NCBI RefSeq assembly: GCF_021495345.1
Contig: NZ_CP099397.1
Location: forward strand, 4,464,001-4,528,000
Length of the DNA stretch: 64,000 nt
Reading direction: 5' to 3'
Origin: Pseudomonas hydrolytica
GTDB taxonomy: Bacteria > Pseudomonadota > Gammaproteobacteria > Pseudomonadales > Pseudomonadaceae
In this document: in pieces, positions 45,601 through 55,338 of the stretch
Layout of the letters: each line of letters begins with the position of its first letter
Numbering within the stretch: position 1 is the first letter of the stretch
Made by a program: the position numbers and the translations under genes
Notes under the pieces: generated by a model
Told to the model about the DNA's origin: nothing
Database searches by the model: none
Seen by the model: only the letters and a program-made list of their open reading frames with translations

Positions 45601-48600
45601 ATGCCCTTTTCCGCCCTGCTGATCGCCAACCGCGGCGAGATCGCCATCCGCATCGCCCAGGCCTGCGCCGACCTCGGTATCCGCAGCGTGGCGGTGTACG
45701 CCGAGGACGACAGCGCCTGCCTGCACACGCGCAAGGCCGACCAGGCCGTCGCGCTGGCTGGACGCGGCCCGGCGGCCTATCTGGATATGGATCAGCTCAT
45801 TGCCATCGCCCACGAGCAGGGGTGTGCGGCCATCCATCCCGGCTACGGTTTTCTCGCCGAGAACGCCGAGTTCGCCCGCCGCTGCCAGGCCGCCGGGCTG
45901 ACCTTCGTCGGCCCGACGCCGGAAACCCTGCAGTTGTTCGGCGACAAGGCCGCCGCCCGTGACCTGGCCGAACGCTGCGCAGTGCCGCTGGTACCGGGGA
46001 TCAACCAGGCGGTGACGCTGGAGCAGGCCGCGGACTTTCTTGCCGAGCATGGCAGCGTGATGCTCAAGGCCCTGGCCGGCGGTGGCGGGCGCGGCATGCG
46101 TGCAGTGGACGATCCGGCGCAACTGGCCGAGGCCTTCGCCCGCTGCGTCTCGGAGGCCCAGGGCGCCTTCGGCAGTGGCGCGCTGTATGTGGAGAAGCGC
46201 GTGCGCCGCGCCCGGCATATCGAAGTGCAGGTGCTCGGCGACGGCAGTGGCGCGGTCAGCCACCTGTGGGAACGCGACTGCAGCCTGCAGCGCCGCCATC
46301 AGAAGCTGGTGGAGATCGCGCCCAGCCCAGATCTGGATGTGGCCACCCGTGACGCGATCATCGCTAGCGCGCTGCGCCTGGCCGCCGAGGTGCAGTATCG
46401 CGGCATCGGCACCTTCGAATTCCTCCTCGACCTCGACCAGCCCGGGCGCTTCTACTTCATGGAGGCTAACCCGCGTGTACAGGTGGAGCACACCGTCACC
46501 GAGCAGGTCACCGGCGTCGACCTGCTGCACACGCAACTGCACCTGGCCGCCGGCAGCAGCCTGGCCGAGCTGAGTCTGCTCAACCCGCCCGTGCCAAAGG
46601 GCTACGCCGTGCAGGTACGTCTGAATCTGGAAACCCTGCTCGCCGATGGCACGGCGCGCCCGGCCGCCGGCGTGCTCGCCGCCTACCAGCCGCCCAGCGG
46701 CCCAGGCCTGCGTGTGGATGGCTGCGGCTATGCCGGTTATGCCGTGAGCCCGGCCTACGATTCGCTGATCGCCAAGCTGATCGCCAGCGCCAGCGACTAC
46801 CCCGGCGCCCTGCGCCGCGCCTACCGGGCACTGTGCGAGTTCCGCCTCGACGGCGTGGCGAGCAACCTGCACCTGCTGCAGAACCTGCTGCAGCGCGACG
46901 AGGTGATCGCCAATCAGGTCGACACCACCTATGTCGAGCGTCACCTGGGCGAGCTGCTGGCCCCTCGCGAGCAGGCCCACCCGCACCGTTACTTTGCCGG
47001 CGACACCTCTGCGCAAAGCGCCAGAGCCAGCCTCGACGCCCCGCCCGGCACCCTGGCGTTGAATGCGCCCAGCGCTGGCGTGCTGGTCAGCCTGGCGCTG
47101 GCCGAAGGCGACGCCGTGGCCGCCGGTCAGCGCATCGCCGTGCTGGAGGCGATGAAGATGGAATTCGAGGTCAAGGCCGAGCACAGCGGCATCGTCCGTG
47201 CACTGGCCGTGGCACCCGGTGAAGCCGTCGGCGAGGGCCAGGCGCTGGCTTTCCTGGAGCCGGCCGAGGTGGATGGTCTGGACAGCCATGGCGAGCAGGC
47301 AATCGACCTGGCGCATATCCGCGCCGATCTGGCCGAAGTGCTGGAGCGCCATGCTCGGCTGACCGATGCTCGCCGCCCCGAAGCCGTGGCGAAAAGGCGC
47401 AAGACCGGCCAGCGCACCGTAAGGGAAAACCTCGCCGACTTGCTCGATGACGGCAGCTTTATCGAATACGGCGCCATGGCCCTGGCCGCCCAGCGCCGTC
47501 GCCGTTCGCCCGAGGAGCTGCTGGAGCTGAGCCCGGCCGACGGCCTGGTCGCCGGTATCGGCACGATCAACGCCGCGCGCTTCGGCAGCGAGGCCGCGCG
47601 CTGCATGGCCGTCGCCTACGACTACACGGTATTCGCCGGCACCCAGGGGGTGATGAACCACAAGAAGACCGACCGCATGCTGGCCCTGGCCGAGCAGTGG
47701 CGCCTGCCGGTGGTGCTGTTCGCCGAAGGCGGTGGCGGCCGGCCGGGGGATACCGACTTCGTTGGCGTGGCCGGGCTGGACTGCCACACCTTCGTCGCCA
47801 TGGCCAAGCTCTCCGCCCTGGTACCGACGGTGGGCGTGGTCTCCGGCCGCTGCTTCGCCGGCAACGCGGCGCTGCTCGGCTGCTGCGACGTGATCATCGC
47901 CACCCGCAATGCCAGCATCGGTATGGCCGGCCCGGCGATGATCGAAGGCGGCGGCCTGGGCAGTTTCACCCCCGAGCAGGTTGGCCCGACCAGCGTGCAG
48001 GGCCCCAACGGGGTGATCGACGTGCTGGTCGAAGACGAGGCCGCAGCGGTCGCCGTGGCCAAGCAGTACCTGAGCTATTTCCAGGGCCCGGTAAGCGACT
48101 GGCAGTGCAGCGATCCTCGCGAGCTGCGCCAGGTGATCCCGGAAAACCGCCTGCGCGTGTACGACATCCGCCAGGTGATCGAGCTGCTGGCCGACGAGGG
48201 CAGCGTGCTGGAGCTGCGCCGCCAGTTCGCCCCCGGCCTGATCACCGCGCTGATCCGCATCGAGGGCAAGCCCTTCGGCCTGATCGCCAACAACCCCGCG
48301 CACCTGGGTGGCGCCATCGATGCCGTGGCCGGCGACAAGGCCGCGCGCTTTCTACAACTGTGCGAGGCCCATGATCTGCCCATCGTATCGCTATGCGACA
48401 CCCCCGGCTTCATGGTCGGGCCGGAGGCGGAGAAACAGGCCACGGTGCGCCACGTCTCGCGCCTGTTCGTCACCGCCGCCAGCCTCACGGTGCCCTTCTT
48501 CACCCTGGTGCTGCGCAAGGGCTACGGCCTCGGCGCCCAGGCCATGGCCGCCGGCAGCTTCCACTCGCCGCTGTTCACCGCCGCCTGGCCCAGTGGCGAA

Positions 48601-48873
48601 TTCGGCGCCATGGGCCTGGAAGGCGCGGTGCGCCTGGGCTTCGCCAAGGAGCTGGCGGCCCAGCCGGACGAGGCCGCGCGCCAGGCGCTGTTCGACAAGC
48701 TGGTGGCCAAGGCCTATGACAACGGCAAGGCGCTGAACATGGCCAGCTATCTGGAGATCGACGCCGTGATCGACCCGGCCGACAGCCGCGCCTGGCTGCT
48801 GCGCGGTCTCAATGCGGCGCCGCGCCCGCCGCGGCGTGATGGCAAGAAACGGCCCTTTATCGACACCTGGTAA
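45601..48873 (+). CDS. Single-chain biotin-dependent acyl-CoA carboxylase (BC-BCCP-CT fusion)
   Basis: 1090-aa enzyme carrying all activities on one chain. Biotin carboxylase (about 1-440): LIANRGEIAIRI, HPGYGFLAENAEFA, KALAGGGGRGMR (ATP loop), FMEANPRVQVEHTVTE. Biotinyl domain with the biotinylation site EAMKMEF (Lys519). Carboxyltransferase (about 560-1085): FAEGGGGRPGDTDF, GRCFAGNAALLGCCDVI, SIGMAGPAMIEGGGLG and SLCDTPGFMVGPEAEKQ. The layout and size match the single-chain long-chain acyl-CoA carboxylase (LCC) group. The substrate is not determined. An epoxide-hydrolase-like gene follows 10 bp on; the pair is inserted between ispA and dxs. Confidence 0.9.
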   Translation: MPFSALLIANRGEIAIRIAQACADLGIRSVAVYAEDDSACLHTRKADQAVALAGRGPAAYLDMDQLIAIAHEQGCAAIHPGYGFLAENAEFARRCQAAGLTFVGPTPETLQLFGDKAAARDLAERCAVPLVPGINQAVTLEQAADFLAEHGSVMLKALAGGGGRGMRAVDDPAQLAEAFARCVSEAQGAFGSGALYVEKRVRRARHIEVQVLGDGSGAVSHLWERDCSLQRRHQKLVEIAPSPDLDVATRDAIIASALRLAAEVQYRGIGTFEFLLDLDQPGRFYFMEANPRVQVEHTVTEQVTGVDLLHTQLHLAAGSSLAELSLLNPPVPKGYAVQVRLNLETLLADGTARPAAGVLAAYQPPSGPGLRVDGCGYAGYAVSPAYDSLIAKLIASASDYPGALRRAYRALCEFRLDGVASNLHLLQNLLQRDEVIANQVDTTYVERHLGELLAPREQAHPHRYFAGDTSAQSARASLDAPPGTLALNAPSAGVLVSLALAEGDAVAAGQRIAVLEAMKMEFEVKAEHSGIVRALAVAPGEAVGEGQALAFLEPAEVDGLDSHGEQAIDLAHIRADLAEVLERHARLTDARRPEAVAKRRKTGQRTVRENLADLLDDGSFIEYGAMALAAQRRRRSPEELLELSPADGLVAGIGTINAARFGSEAARCMAVAYDYTVFAGTQGVMNHKKTDRMLALAEQWRLPVVLFAEGGGGRPGDTDFVGVAGLDCHTFVAMAKLSALVPTVGVVSGRCFAGNAALLGCCDVIIATRNASIGMAGPAMIEGGGLGSFTPEQVGPTSVQGPNGVIDVLVEDEAAAVAVAKQYLSYFQGPVSDWQCSDPRELRQVIPENRLRVYDIRQVIELLADEGSVLELRRQFAPGLITALIRIEGKPFGLIANNPAHLGGAIDAVAGDKAARFLQLCEAHDLPIVSLCDTPGFMVGPEAEKQATVRHVSRLFVTAASLTVPFFTLVLRKGYGLGAQAMAAGSFHSPLFTAAWPSGEFGAMGLEGAVRLGFAKELAAQPDEAARQALFDKLVAKAYDNGKALNMASYLEIDAVIDPADSRAWLLRGLNAAPRPPRRDGKKRPFIDTW

Positions 48874-48883
48874 GGACATCTCC

Positions 48884-49834
48884 ATGCATATCGATCACCG
48901 CCTGCTCGCCGTCAATGGCATCGAACTCAGCCTGTACAGCACCGGCCCCGAGCACGGCAAGCCGGTGTGGCTGCTGCATGGCTTTCCCGAATGCTGGTAC
49001 GCCTGGCATCCGCAGATCGAGGCGCTGGCCGCCACCGGCTACCGCGTGTTCGCCCCGGAGATGCGCGGCTACGGCGCCAGCAGCGCGCCGGCCGATCCGG
49101 CGGCCTATGAGCTGCTCACCCTGTGCGGCGATATCCAGGCGGCGATGGACCTGCTCGGCCAGCACGAGGTGGCGGTGGTCGGCCACGACTGGGGCGCGCC
49201 GGTGGCCTGGCATTTGGCGCTGCTGGAGCCCGAGCGGGTCAAGGCGCTCGGCGCGCTGTCGGTGCCCTTCGGCGGGCGGCCGAAACGCCCGGCCATCGAG
49301 CTGATGCGCGAGGCGTATGCCGGGCGCTTCCATTACATCCTGTATTTCCAGGAACCGGGGCTGGCCGAGGCCGAGCTGGACGAAGACATCGCCCGCAGCC
49401 TGCGCCTGCTGCTCGGCGGCCTGGGCGATGCCCTGCTGGCGACAGACAAGCCGGCCGACGCGCGGCTGTTCGACGGCATGCCGGAGGATCTGCCACTGCC
49501 GCCCTGGTGCAACGACGCGACGTTCGCCCACTACCGGCGCACCTTCGAGCGCCACGGCTTTCGCGGCGCGCTGAACTGGTACCGAAATTTCGAGCACAAC
49601 TGGCAGCGTACCGAGCACCTGGCCGAACTGCAGGTAACGCAGCCGACGCTGTTCCTGCTCGGGGAAAACGACCCGATCGGTCGTTTCGAGGCGCCGACGC
49701 TCAAGCGCATGGCCGACAAGGTGCCGCGTCTGGAACGCCAAGACCTGCCTGGCGCCGGCCACTGGCTGCAGGGCGAATGCGCCGAACGGGTCAATGCCCT
49801 GCTGCTGGAGTTTCTCGCACGAAACTACCGGTAA
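48884..49834 (+). CDS. Alpha/beta hydrolase, epoxide-hydrolase-like
   Basis: 316 aa. Oxyanion motif LHGFPECWYAW (HGxP), aspartate nucleophile in GHDWGAPVAW (Asp102), acid in LLGENDPIG and base His293 in GAGHWLQGE. An Asp nucleophile rather than Ser points to epoxide hydrolase or haloalkane-type chemistry. The gene follows the carboxylase by 10 bp and is probably cotranscribed. The ATG is preceded by AAGGA. Confidence 0.88.
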   Translation: MHIDHRLLAVNGIELSLYSTGPEHGKPVWLLHGFPECWYAWHPQIEALAATGYRVFAPEMRGYGASSAPADPAAYELLTLCGDIQAAMDLLGQHEVAVVGHDWGAPVAWHLALLEPERVKALGALSVPFGGRPKRPAIELMREAYAGRFHYILYFQEPGLAEAELDEDIARSLRLLLGGLGDALLATDKPADARLFDGMPEDLPLPPWCNDATFAHYRRTFERHGFRGALNWYRNFEHNWQRTEHLAELQVTQPTLFLLGENDPIGRFEAPTLKRMADKVPRLERQDLPGAGHWLQGECAERVNALLLEFLARNYR

Positions 49835-49876
49835 CGGCGTCGTGGACACCGGATTGGGCTGTTTTCCTGGCATCAG

Positions 49877-49906
49877 GTAAACTGCCGCATCTTTTACGCC
49901 TATAAC
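49877..49906 (+). promoter_or_regulatory. Candidate promoter for dxs
   Basis: TATAAC at 49901-49906 is a good -10; GTAAAC/TAAACT 17-18 bp upstream is a weak -35. The spacing to the dxs ATG is only 10 bp, so either the 5' leader is very short or the true start is slightly downstream. Confidence 0.35.
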
Positions 49907-49916
49907 GATTCGCCTG

Positions 49917-51812
49917 ATGCCGACCACTTTCCACGAGATCCCCCGCGAGCGCCCGTTGACGCCGCTGCTCGACAGCGCCAACACGCCCGACGAACTGCGC
50001 CGCCTGGCCGAAGCGGACCTGGAAACCCTCGCCGATGAACTGCGCCAGTACCTGCTCTACAGCGTCGGCCAGAGCGGCGGGCACTTCGGTGCCGGCCTCG
50101 GCGTCATCGAGCTGACCATCGCCCTGCACTACGTCTTCGACACCCCCGATGACCGCCTGGTGTGGGACGTCGGCCATCAGGCCTACCCGCACAAGATCCT
50201 CACCGGCCGTCGCGAGCGCATGGGCAGCCTGCGCCAGAAGGACGGCCTGGCCGCCTTCCCGCGCCGTAGCGAGAGCGAGTACGACACCTTCGGCGTCGGT
50301 CACTCCAGCACCAGCATCAGCGCCGCCCTGGGCATGGCCATCGCCGCTCGCCTGAAGGGCGAGAAGCGCAAGAGCGTGGCGGTGATCGGTGACGGCGCGC
50401 TGACCGCCGGCATGGCCTTCGAGGCGCTCAACCACGCCACCGACGTCGGCGCCAACATGCTGGTGATCCTCAACGACAACGACATGTCGATCTCCAAGAA
50501 CGTCGGCGGCCTGTCCAACTACCTGGCCAAGATCATCTCCAGCCGCACCTACGCCAGCATGCGCGAGGGCAGCAAGAAGATCCTCTCGCGCCTGCCCGGC
50601 GCCTGGGAAATCGCACGCAAGGTCGAGGAACACGCCAAGGGCATGCTGGTACCCGGCACCCTGTTCGAGGAACTGGGCTGGAACTACGTCGGCCCCATCG
50701 ACGGCCACGACCTGCCCACCCTGCTTGCGACATTACGCAATATGCGCGACCTGGACGGCCCGCAGTTCCTCCATGTGGTGACCAAGAAGGGCAAGGGCTT
50801 CGCCCCGGCCGAAGCCGACCCCATCGGCTATCACGCCATCACCAAGCTCGAGCCAGTCACCCCCAGCGCGGTGCCCAGGAAACCGAGCGGCCCGAAATAC
50901 TCCAACGTGTTCGGTCAGTGGCTGTGCGACATGGCCGCGGCAGATCAGCGCCTGGTCGGCATCACCCCGGCGATGAAGGAAGGCTCGGATCTGGTGGCCT
51001 TCGCCGAGCGCTTCCCCGAGCGCTACTTCGACGTCGCCATCGCCGAGCAGCACGCCGTGACCCTGGCCGCCGGCATGGCCTGCGACGGCGTCAAGCCGGT
51101 GGTGGCGATCTATTCCACCTTCCTCCAGCGCGCCTATGACCAGCTGATCCACGACGTCGCGGTGCAGAATCTCGATGTGCTGTTCGCCATCGACCGCGCC
51201 GGTCTGGTCGGCGAAGACGGCCCGACCCATGCCGGCAGCTTCGATATCTCCTACCTGCGCTGCATCCCCGGCATGCTGGTGATGACCCCCAGCGACGAGA
51301 ACGAACTGCGCCGCATGCTCACCACCGGCTACCTGTTCGATGGCCCGGCCGCGGTGCGCTACCCGCGCGGCAGCGGCCCCAATGCGCCGCTCGACGCCGG
51401 GCTGGAGCCGCTAGAGATCGGCAAGGCCATAGTGCGACGCCAGGGCAAGGGCGCAGCCCTGCTGGTATTCGGCGTGCAACTGGCCGAAGCGCTGCAGGTC
51501 GGCGAAGCGCTGAACGCCACCGTGGTCGACATGCGCTTCGTCAAACCATTGGACGAGGCCCTGCTGCGCGAGCTGGCCGGCAGCCACGAGCTGCTGGTGA
51601 CCATCGAAGAGAACGCCGTCATGGGCGGGGCCGGCAGCGCGGTCAGCGAGTTCCTCGCCGCGCAGAACATCATCAAGCCGCTGCTGCATCTGGGCCTGCC
51701 CGATTACTACGTCGAGCACGCCAAGCCGGCGCAGATGCTCGCAGAATGCGGCCTTGATCAGGCCGGCATCGAACGCGCGGTGCGCGAACGCCTCGACCAG
51801 CTGCGGGCCTGA
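49917..51812 (+). CDS. dxs: 1-Deoxy-D-xylulose-5-phosphate synthase
   Basis: Thiamine-diphosphate enzyme for the first step of the MEP isoprenoid pathway, condensing pyruvate and glyceraldehyde-3-phosphate. The product is 631 aa. ThDP/transketolase features: [50 protein letters not shown] with the Asn metal ligand following, [15 protein letters not shown] and [16 protein letters not shown]. It provides substrate for IspA further upstream. Thiamine is also supplied by thiL nearby. Confidence 0.98.
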   Translation: MPTTFHEIPRERPLTPLLDSANTPDELRRLAEADLETLADELRQYLLYSVGQSGGHFGAGLGVIELTIALHYVFDTPDDRLVWDVGHQAYPHKILTGRRERMGSLRQKDGLAAFPRRSESEYDTFGVGHSSTSISAALGMAIAARLKGEKRKSVAVIGDGALTAGMAFEALNHATDVGANMLVILNDNDMSISKNVGGLSNYLAKIISSRTYASMREGSKKILSRLPGAWEIARKVEEHAKGMLVPGTLFEELGWNYVGPIDGHDLPTLLATLRNMRDLDGPQFLHVVTKKGKGFAPAEADPIGYHAITKLEPVTPSAVPRKPSGPKYSNVFGQWLCDMAAADQRLVGITPAMKEGSDLVAFAERFPERYFDVAIAEQHAVTLAAGMACDGVKPVVAIYSTFLQRAYDQLIHDVAVQNLDVLFAIDRAGLVGEDGPTHAGSFDISYLRCIPGMLVMTPSDENELRRMLTTGYLFDGPAAVRYPRGSGPNAPLDAGLEPLEIGKAIVRRQGKGAALLVFGVQLAEALQVGEALNATVVDMRFVKPLDEALLRELAGSHELLVTIEENAVMGGAGSAVSEFLAAQNIIKPLLHLGLPDYYVEHAKPAQMLAECGLDQAGIERAVRERLDQLRA

Positions 51813-51821
51813 GCATGAGCT

Positions 51822-51843
51822 CCGCTCATCGCCGAATGAGCGG
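51822..51843 (+). terminator. Stem-loop after dxs (weak terminator)
   Basis: CCGCTCAT, a 6-nt loop, ATGAGCGG, followed by GCCTTGCTTG rather than a clean T-run, 9 bp after the dxs stop. Confidence 0.5.
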
Positions 51844-51850
51844 GCCTTGC

Positions 51851-51879
51851 TTGTCATTCATACTCGCGCGCACTAAGGT
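51851..51879 (+). promoter_or_regulatory. Promoter for the cobalamin riboswitch and btuB
   Basis: TTGTCA (51851-51856), 17-bp spacer, TAAGGT (51874-51879). Transcription would begin near 51886, at the start of the riboswitch. Confidence 0.6.
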
Positions 51880-51884
51880 GCGCG

Positions 51885-52085
51885 CCATTCATGTTCCGCC
51901 AGGGTGCGCTGCTGACGCGGCGTGAAACGGGAAGTCGGTGCGCCCATCCAGGCAATCCCGACGCTGCCCCCGCAACGGTAATCGACGGCAGGCCACAGCC
52001 TGCACCTTGTCCACGGCCACTGGGTATTCCCGGGAAGGCGGACCGGGGTCGTGAGCCCGGAGACCGGCCCCGGCGGTGCGACTGG
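51885..52085 (+). promoter_or_regulatory. Cobalamin (B12) riboswitch upstream of btuB
   Basis: Class signatures in correct order: GAAACGGGAAGTCGGTG (about 51924-51940), CTGCCCCCGCAACGGTAA (51964-51981), the B12 box region GCCACTGGGTATTCCCGGGA (from 52016) and AGCCCGGAGACCGGCC (52054-52069). Adenosylcobalamin binding should repress btuB. The following CGGTGCG / CGCACCG pair (52074-52080 with 52099-52105) may be part of the expression platform. Confidence 0.93.
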
Positions 52086-52175
52086 TGTTGCGGAGGGCCG
52101 CACCGTCAAGCGCCGCCCTGCGCGCTTGCCCCCTGCCCTCCTCGAATGTCTGCCGACCTTTGAGGAATCACAAGA

Positions 52176-54062
52176 ATGAAACTGTCCCGTCTGGCTCTGG
52201 CCATTGCCGTTCTGCCCGGCTTCGCCCTGGCTGCCGAACCCTATACCGCCGAGCCGCTGGTGATCACCTCCGGCCGCCAGGCCGAGCCGCTGCGCCAGGC
52301 CACTGCTGCCACTACAGTGTTCGAGCGGACGGATATCGAGCGTTTGCAGGCCAGCAGCGTGCCCGATCTGCTCAGCCGCGTACCCGGCGTATCCATCGTG
52401 CAGAATGGCGGCCGTGGCAGCCTGACCAGCCTGTTTCTGCGTGGTGCCAACGCCAACCAGACCCTGGTACTGATCGACGGCGTGCGCCTGAACGCCGCCG
52501 CAAGCGGTCTGGCCCGCCTGGAATTCCTCAGCCCCGAGCAGATCGAGCGCATCGAGGTGGTACGCGGCCCACGTTCGGCGTTATACGGCGCCGACGCCAT
52601 CGGCGGGGTTATCCAGATTTTCACCCGCCAGGGCGAAGCCGGTCTGCAGCCGCGGCTGCGCCTGGCCGCCGGCAGTCAGCAGAGTTTCGAACGCAGCCTG
52701 GGTCTGTCCGGCGGCGATCAGCACACCCGCTTCGATCTCGGCGCCAGTCTGGCCGAACGTGCCGGCTTCGACCGCTCGCAGGATGCCCGTGGCAACGACG
52801 GCGACCACGACGGTCTGCGCCGCAAGTCATTCAATCTGAGCCTGGAACATCGCTTCAGCGAGCGCCTCAAGGGCGGCCTAAGCCTGGTAGACCAGCGCGG
52901 CGAGAGCGAATACGACGATCTGTTCAGCTTCGCGCCGGGCAACCCCAGCGAGCGCTTCAGCGTTTCCACTGCTGCTGCGCATCTCGAAGCGCAGCTCGCC
53001 GAGCGCTGGAGCAGCCGCCTGGAACTCGGCCATAGCGAGGACAAGAGCGACAACCGCGACCCGCTGAACGCCGACAATAACTACAGCTTCAACACCTACC
53101 GCGACAGCGCCGCCTGGCTCAATACCTTGCGTCTGGACGAGGCCAACCAGCTGCTGCTGGGCCTCGACTGGTTCGAGGACCGTTTGAGCACGGACAGCGA
53201 CTTCAGCCAGAGCGAGCGCTGGAATCAAGCCGCCTTCGTCCAGCACCGCCATCGCGGCGACGGTTTCGCTACCGAGCTGGGCCTACGCCACGACAAGAAC
53301 GAGCAATTCGGCAGCGAGAACACCTGGAACGCGGCACTGAGCCTGGACTTGGCCGAACGACTGGAACTACTGCTGAGCTATGGCGAGGGTTTTCACGCCC
53401 CCACCTTCAACGATCTGTACTACCCCACCAGCGCCTTCTATGGCGGCAATCCGAACCTCGCGCCCGAGCGCTCGAAAACCTACGAGGCGCAATTGCGCGG
53501 CGATCACCTGAGTACCCGCTGGAGCGTGTCGGCCTACCGCACCGAGGTCGAAGACCTGATCACCGTGGTCAGCGACCCGGTAACCTTCTTCAGCACGCCG
53601 ATGAACGTCAACCAGGCGCGCCTGCAAGGCTTGGAACTGAGCCTGGAACGCGAGGTGCTGGGCTGGCAGGCCGTACTCGGCGCCAGTCTGCTCGACCCAC
53701 GCGATCGCGACAGCGGCCATACCCTGCCGCGCCGCGCCAAACGCAGCCTGAGCCTGGACCTGGATCGCCAGTTCGGCGCCTTCGCCGCTGGCATCACCTG
53801 GCAGGCCTTCTCCGGTCGCTATGACGACGCCGCCAACACTCGAGAGATCGCCGGCTACGGTTTGCTCGGTGCGCGTGCGAGCTGGCGGATGAGCGATGAG
53901 CTGCTGTGGCAAATCAAGGTCGACAACATCTTGGACAAGGACTATTCCCAAGCTCTGTATAGCCGACCGAACGATCCGTTCTTCAGCAGCGTGAACTATT
54001 ACGGCTATCGCGAAGAAGGCCGCAGCGCCCTGCTCTCTCTGAGCTGGACACCGCAACTTTGA
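52176..54062 (+). CDS. btuB: TonB-dependent vitamin B12 receptor BtuB
   Basis: 628-aa outer-membrane receptor for cobalamin. The signal peptide (about 1-19) is followed by a TonB-box-like stretch (EPLVITSGR), a plug domain (about 35-150; DLLSRVPGVSIVQNGG, then SLFLRGANANQTLVLIDGVR) and the barrel ending in the aromatic terminus LSLSWTPQL. Control by the cobalamin riboswitch confirms the substrate. SD GAGGAA. A BtuF-like gene lies convergently after the REP pair. Confidence 0.95.
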   Translation: MKLSRLALAIAVLPGFALAAEPYTAEPLVITSGRQAEPLRQATAATTVFERTDIERLQASSVPDLLSRVPGVSIVQNGGRGSLTSLFLRGANANQTLVLIDGVRLNAAASGLARLEFLSPEQIERIEVVRGPRSALYGADAIGGVIQIFTRQGEAGLQPRLRLAAGSQQSFERSLGLSGGDQHTRFDLGASLAERAGFDRSQDARGNDGDHDGLRRKSFNLSLEHRFSERLKGGLSLVDQRGESEYDDLFSFAPGNPSERFSVSTAAAHLEAQLAERWSSRLELGHSEDKSDNRDPLNADNNYSFNTYRDSAAWLNTLRLDEANQLLLGLDWFEDRLSTDSDFSQSERWNQAAFVQHRHRGDGFATELGLRHDKNEQFGSENTWNAALSLDLAERLELLLSYGEGFHAPTFNDLYYPTSAFYGGNPNLAPERSKTYEAQLRGDHLSTRWSVSAYRTEVEDLITVVSDPVTFFSTPMNVNQARLQGLELSLEREVLGWQAVLGASLLDPRDRDSGHTLPRRAKRSLSLDLDRQFGAFAAGITWQAFSGRYDDAANTREIAGYGLLGARASWRMSDELLWQIKVDNILDKDYSQALYSRPNDPFFSSVNYYGYREEGRSALLSLSWTPQL

Positions 54063-54066
54063 CCTC

Positions 54067-54115
54067 GGTGCGCACGGCGCACCCTACGGCGCTCGTAGGG
54101 TGCGCCGTGCGCACC
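54067..54115. repeat. REP-like inverted doublet, pair 5
   Basis: Perfect copies at 54067-54088 and 54094-54115, inverted, only 5 bp apart, forming one long hairpin between the convergent btuB and btuF-like genes. It probably also serves as a bidirectional barrier or terminator. Confidence 0.9.
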
Positions 54116-54128
54116 AAGCAAACTGCGG

Positions 54129-54923
54129 CTAACGCGCCGCCGCCATCAGCTCGCATAGCTGTTCGATGGCCCCCAGCATCTGCCGGCTGGGCCGCTCAAG
54201 GCCCTTGTCCGGCACGGCCCAGACCTGGCCCTGGCGCACCGCATGCAGCTGCGGCCAGGCCTGCCAGGCGCTCAGCTCGGCATGGCTGCCACCGAGAATC
54301 ACGTCCGGATTGCGCGCCAGCACCGCCTCCACGCTGACCTGCGGTGCCGGTTGCGGCAGATCGGCAAACAGATTACGCCCGCCGCATACGGCCAACGCAT
54401 CGCCGATCAGCTGTGCGCCGCCGATGGTGTACAGCGGCTGGTGCCAGATCTGATAGAAAACGCTCAGGGGCTGATCGCGCCGGTAGCGCTGGCGCAGCGC
54501 GTCCAGTTCGGCGCGGAATTCCGCCGCCAGCCGCTCGCCCTGCTCGCTGCGGCCGATTCGCCGGGCGATGCTGACGAAGGCATCGCCCAACTGGTCGAGC
54601 CGCTGTGGCTCGACCACCAGCAAGGGGATGCCCAGACGCTGCAGTTGCGCCCGCTGCGCCGGCGGCACGCTGCCCGGGGCGATCAGGATCAGATCGGGCG
54701 CCAGCTGCAGCAGGCGCTCGAACTCCAGCTGGCCGTAGCGGCCGACGGTGGGCAGATGGGCCAGGGCGGCGGGGCGCTCGTCGCCTTCGAGCACACCGAC
54801 CAGCAGGTCGGCGGCATCCAGATCGAGCATGATTTCGCTGAGCGAGGGCGCCAGGCTGACCACCCGTGGTGCGGCCGCCAGGGGCAGCGCCAGCAGACAC
54901 AGGGCCAGCAGCAGTGCACGCAT
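54129..54923 (-). CDS. btuF: Cobalamin-binding periplasmic protein, BtuF-like
   Basis: 264 aa from the ATG (MRALLLALCLLALPLAAA signal peptide). Type III periplasmic binding fold: RVVSLAPSLSEIMLDLDAADLLVG, PTVGRYGQLEFERLLQLAPDLIL and NPDVILGGSHAELSAW. The convergent riboswitch-controlled btuB supports a vitamin B12 role. No BtuC/BtuD genes are in the window. It starts 1 bp after the stop of the small membrane-protein gene and is the end of the ribA transcript. Confidence 0.85.
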   Translation of the reverse strand: MRALLLALCLLALPLAAAPRVVSLAPSLSEIMLDLDAADLLVGVLEGDERPAALAHLPTVGRYGQLEFERLLQLAPDLILIAPGSVPPAQRAQLQRLGIPLLVVEPQRLDQLGDAFVSIARRIGRSEQGERLAAEFRAELDALRQRYRRDQPLSVFYQIWHQPLYTIGGAQLIGDALAVCGGRNLFADLPQPAPQVSVEAVLARNPDVILGGSHAELSAWQAWPQLHAVRQGQVWAVPDKGLERPSRQMLGAIEQLCELMAAAR

Positions 54924-54924
54924 G

Positions 54925-55338
54925 TCAGCCGAGTTGGCGGGGAATGCGGTAGAGGCTGTGCAGCACGATGGACGACAACGCCAGCAGCACCAGCGGTACC
55001 GCCTCGAGCCCGGCCAGCACCGCCAGGGCGGCGATCCAGGCCGGCAGCGCCGCGCCGAGCAGGGCACGCAGGCGCACGCGATCCAGTTCCAGCCAGGCGG
55101 CCGGCTCTGCGTCGCTGTCGAGGGCCTTCTCGGTGGCGATCAGGGCGCGCTTGTAGGCAGAAAACAGCGGCAGGCTGACGAACATCGAAGCCAGGCCGGC
55201 GATGAACAGCGGCATGGTCAGCACCGTGGTGCCACCGCCGCCGAACAGCAGGTTGAAGACGAACACAGGGGCCAGGGCCACGCCCAGCTGGCGCCACCAG
55301 GCCAGCGCCAGGCGCCGCTTCACCTGGCCTCGGGTCAC
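54925..55338 (-). CDS. Small membrane protein of unknown function
   Basis: 137 aa, starting at a GTG that overlaps the ribA stop (GTGA). Two pairs of hydrophobic helices (about 15-60: [15 protein letters not shown] and [19 protein letters not shown]; about 95-130: [14 protein letters not shown] and [15 protein letters not shown]) separated by a charged central part. Not recognised. The operon position between ribA and btuF suggests neither a riboflavin nor a B12 role on its own. Confidence 0.7.
   Translation of the reverse strand: MTRGQVKRRLALAWWRQLGVALAPVFVFNLLFGGGGTTVLTMPLFIAGLASMFVSLPLFSAYKRALIATEKALDSDAEPAAWLELDRVRLRALLGAALPAWIAALAVLAGLEAVPLVLLALSSIVLHSLYRIPRQLG

Noticed and set aside
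45562..48303. 913-codon minus-strand open frame
   Set aside because: Exactly antisense to the carboxylase, with no homology pattern.
52146..52163. Five-codon ORF before btuB
   Set aside because: No ribosome-binding site; its end merely overlaps the btuB Shine-Dalgarno.
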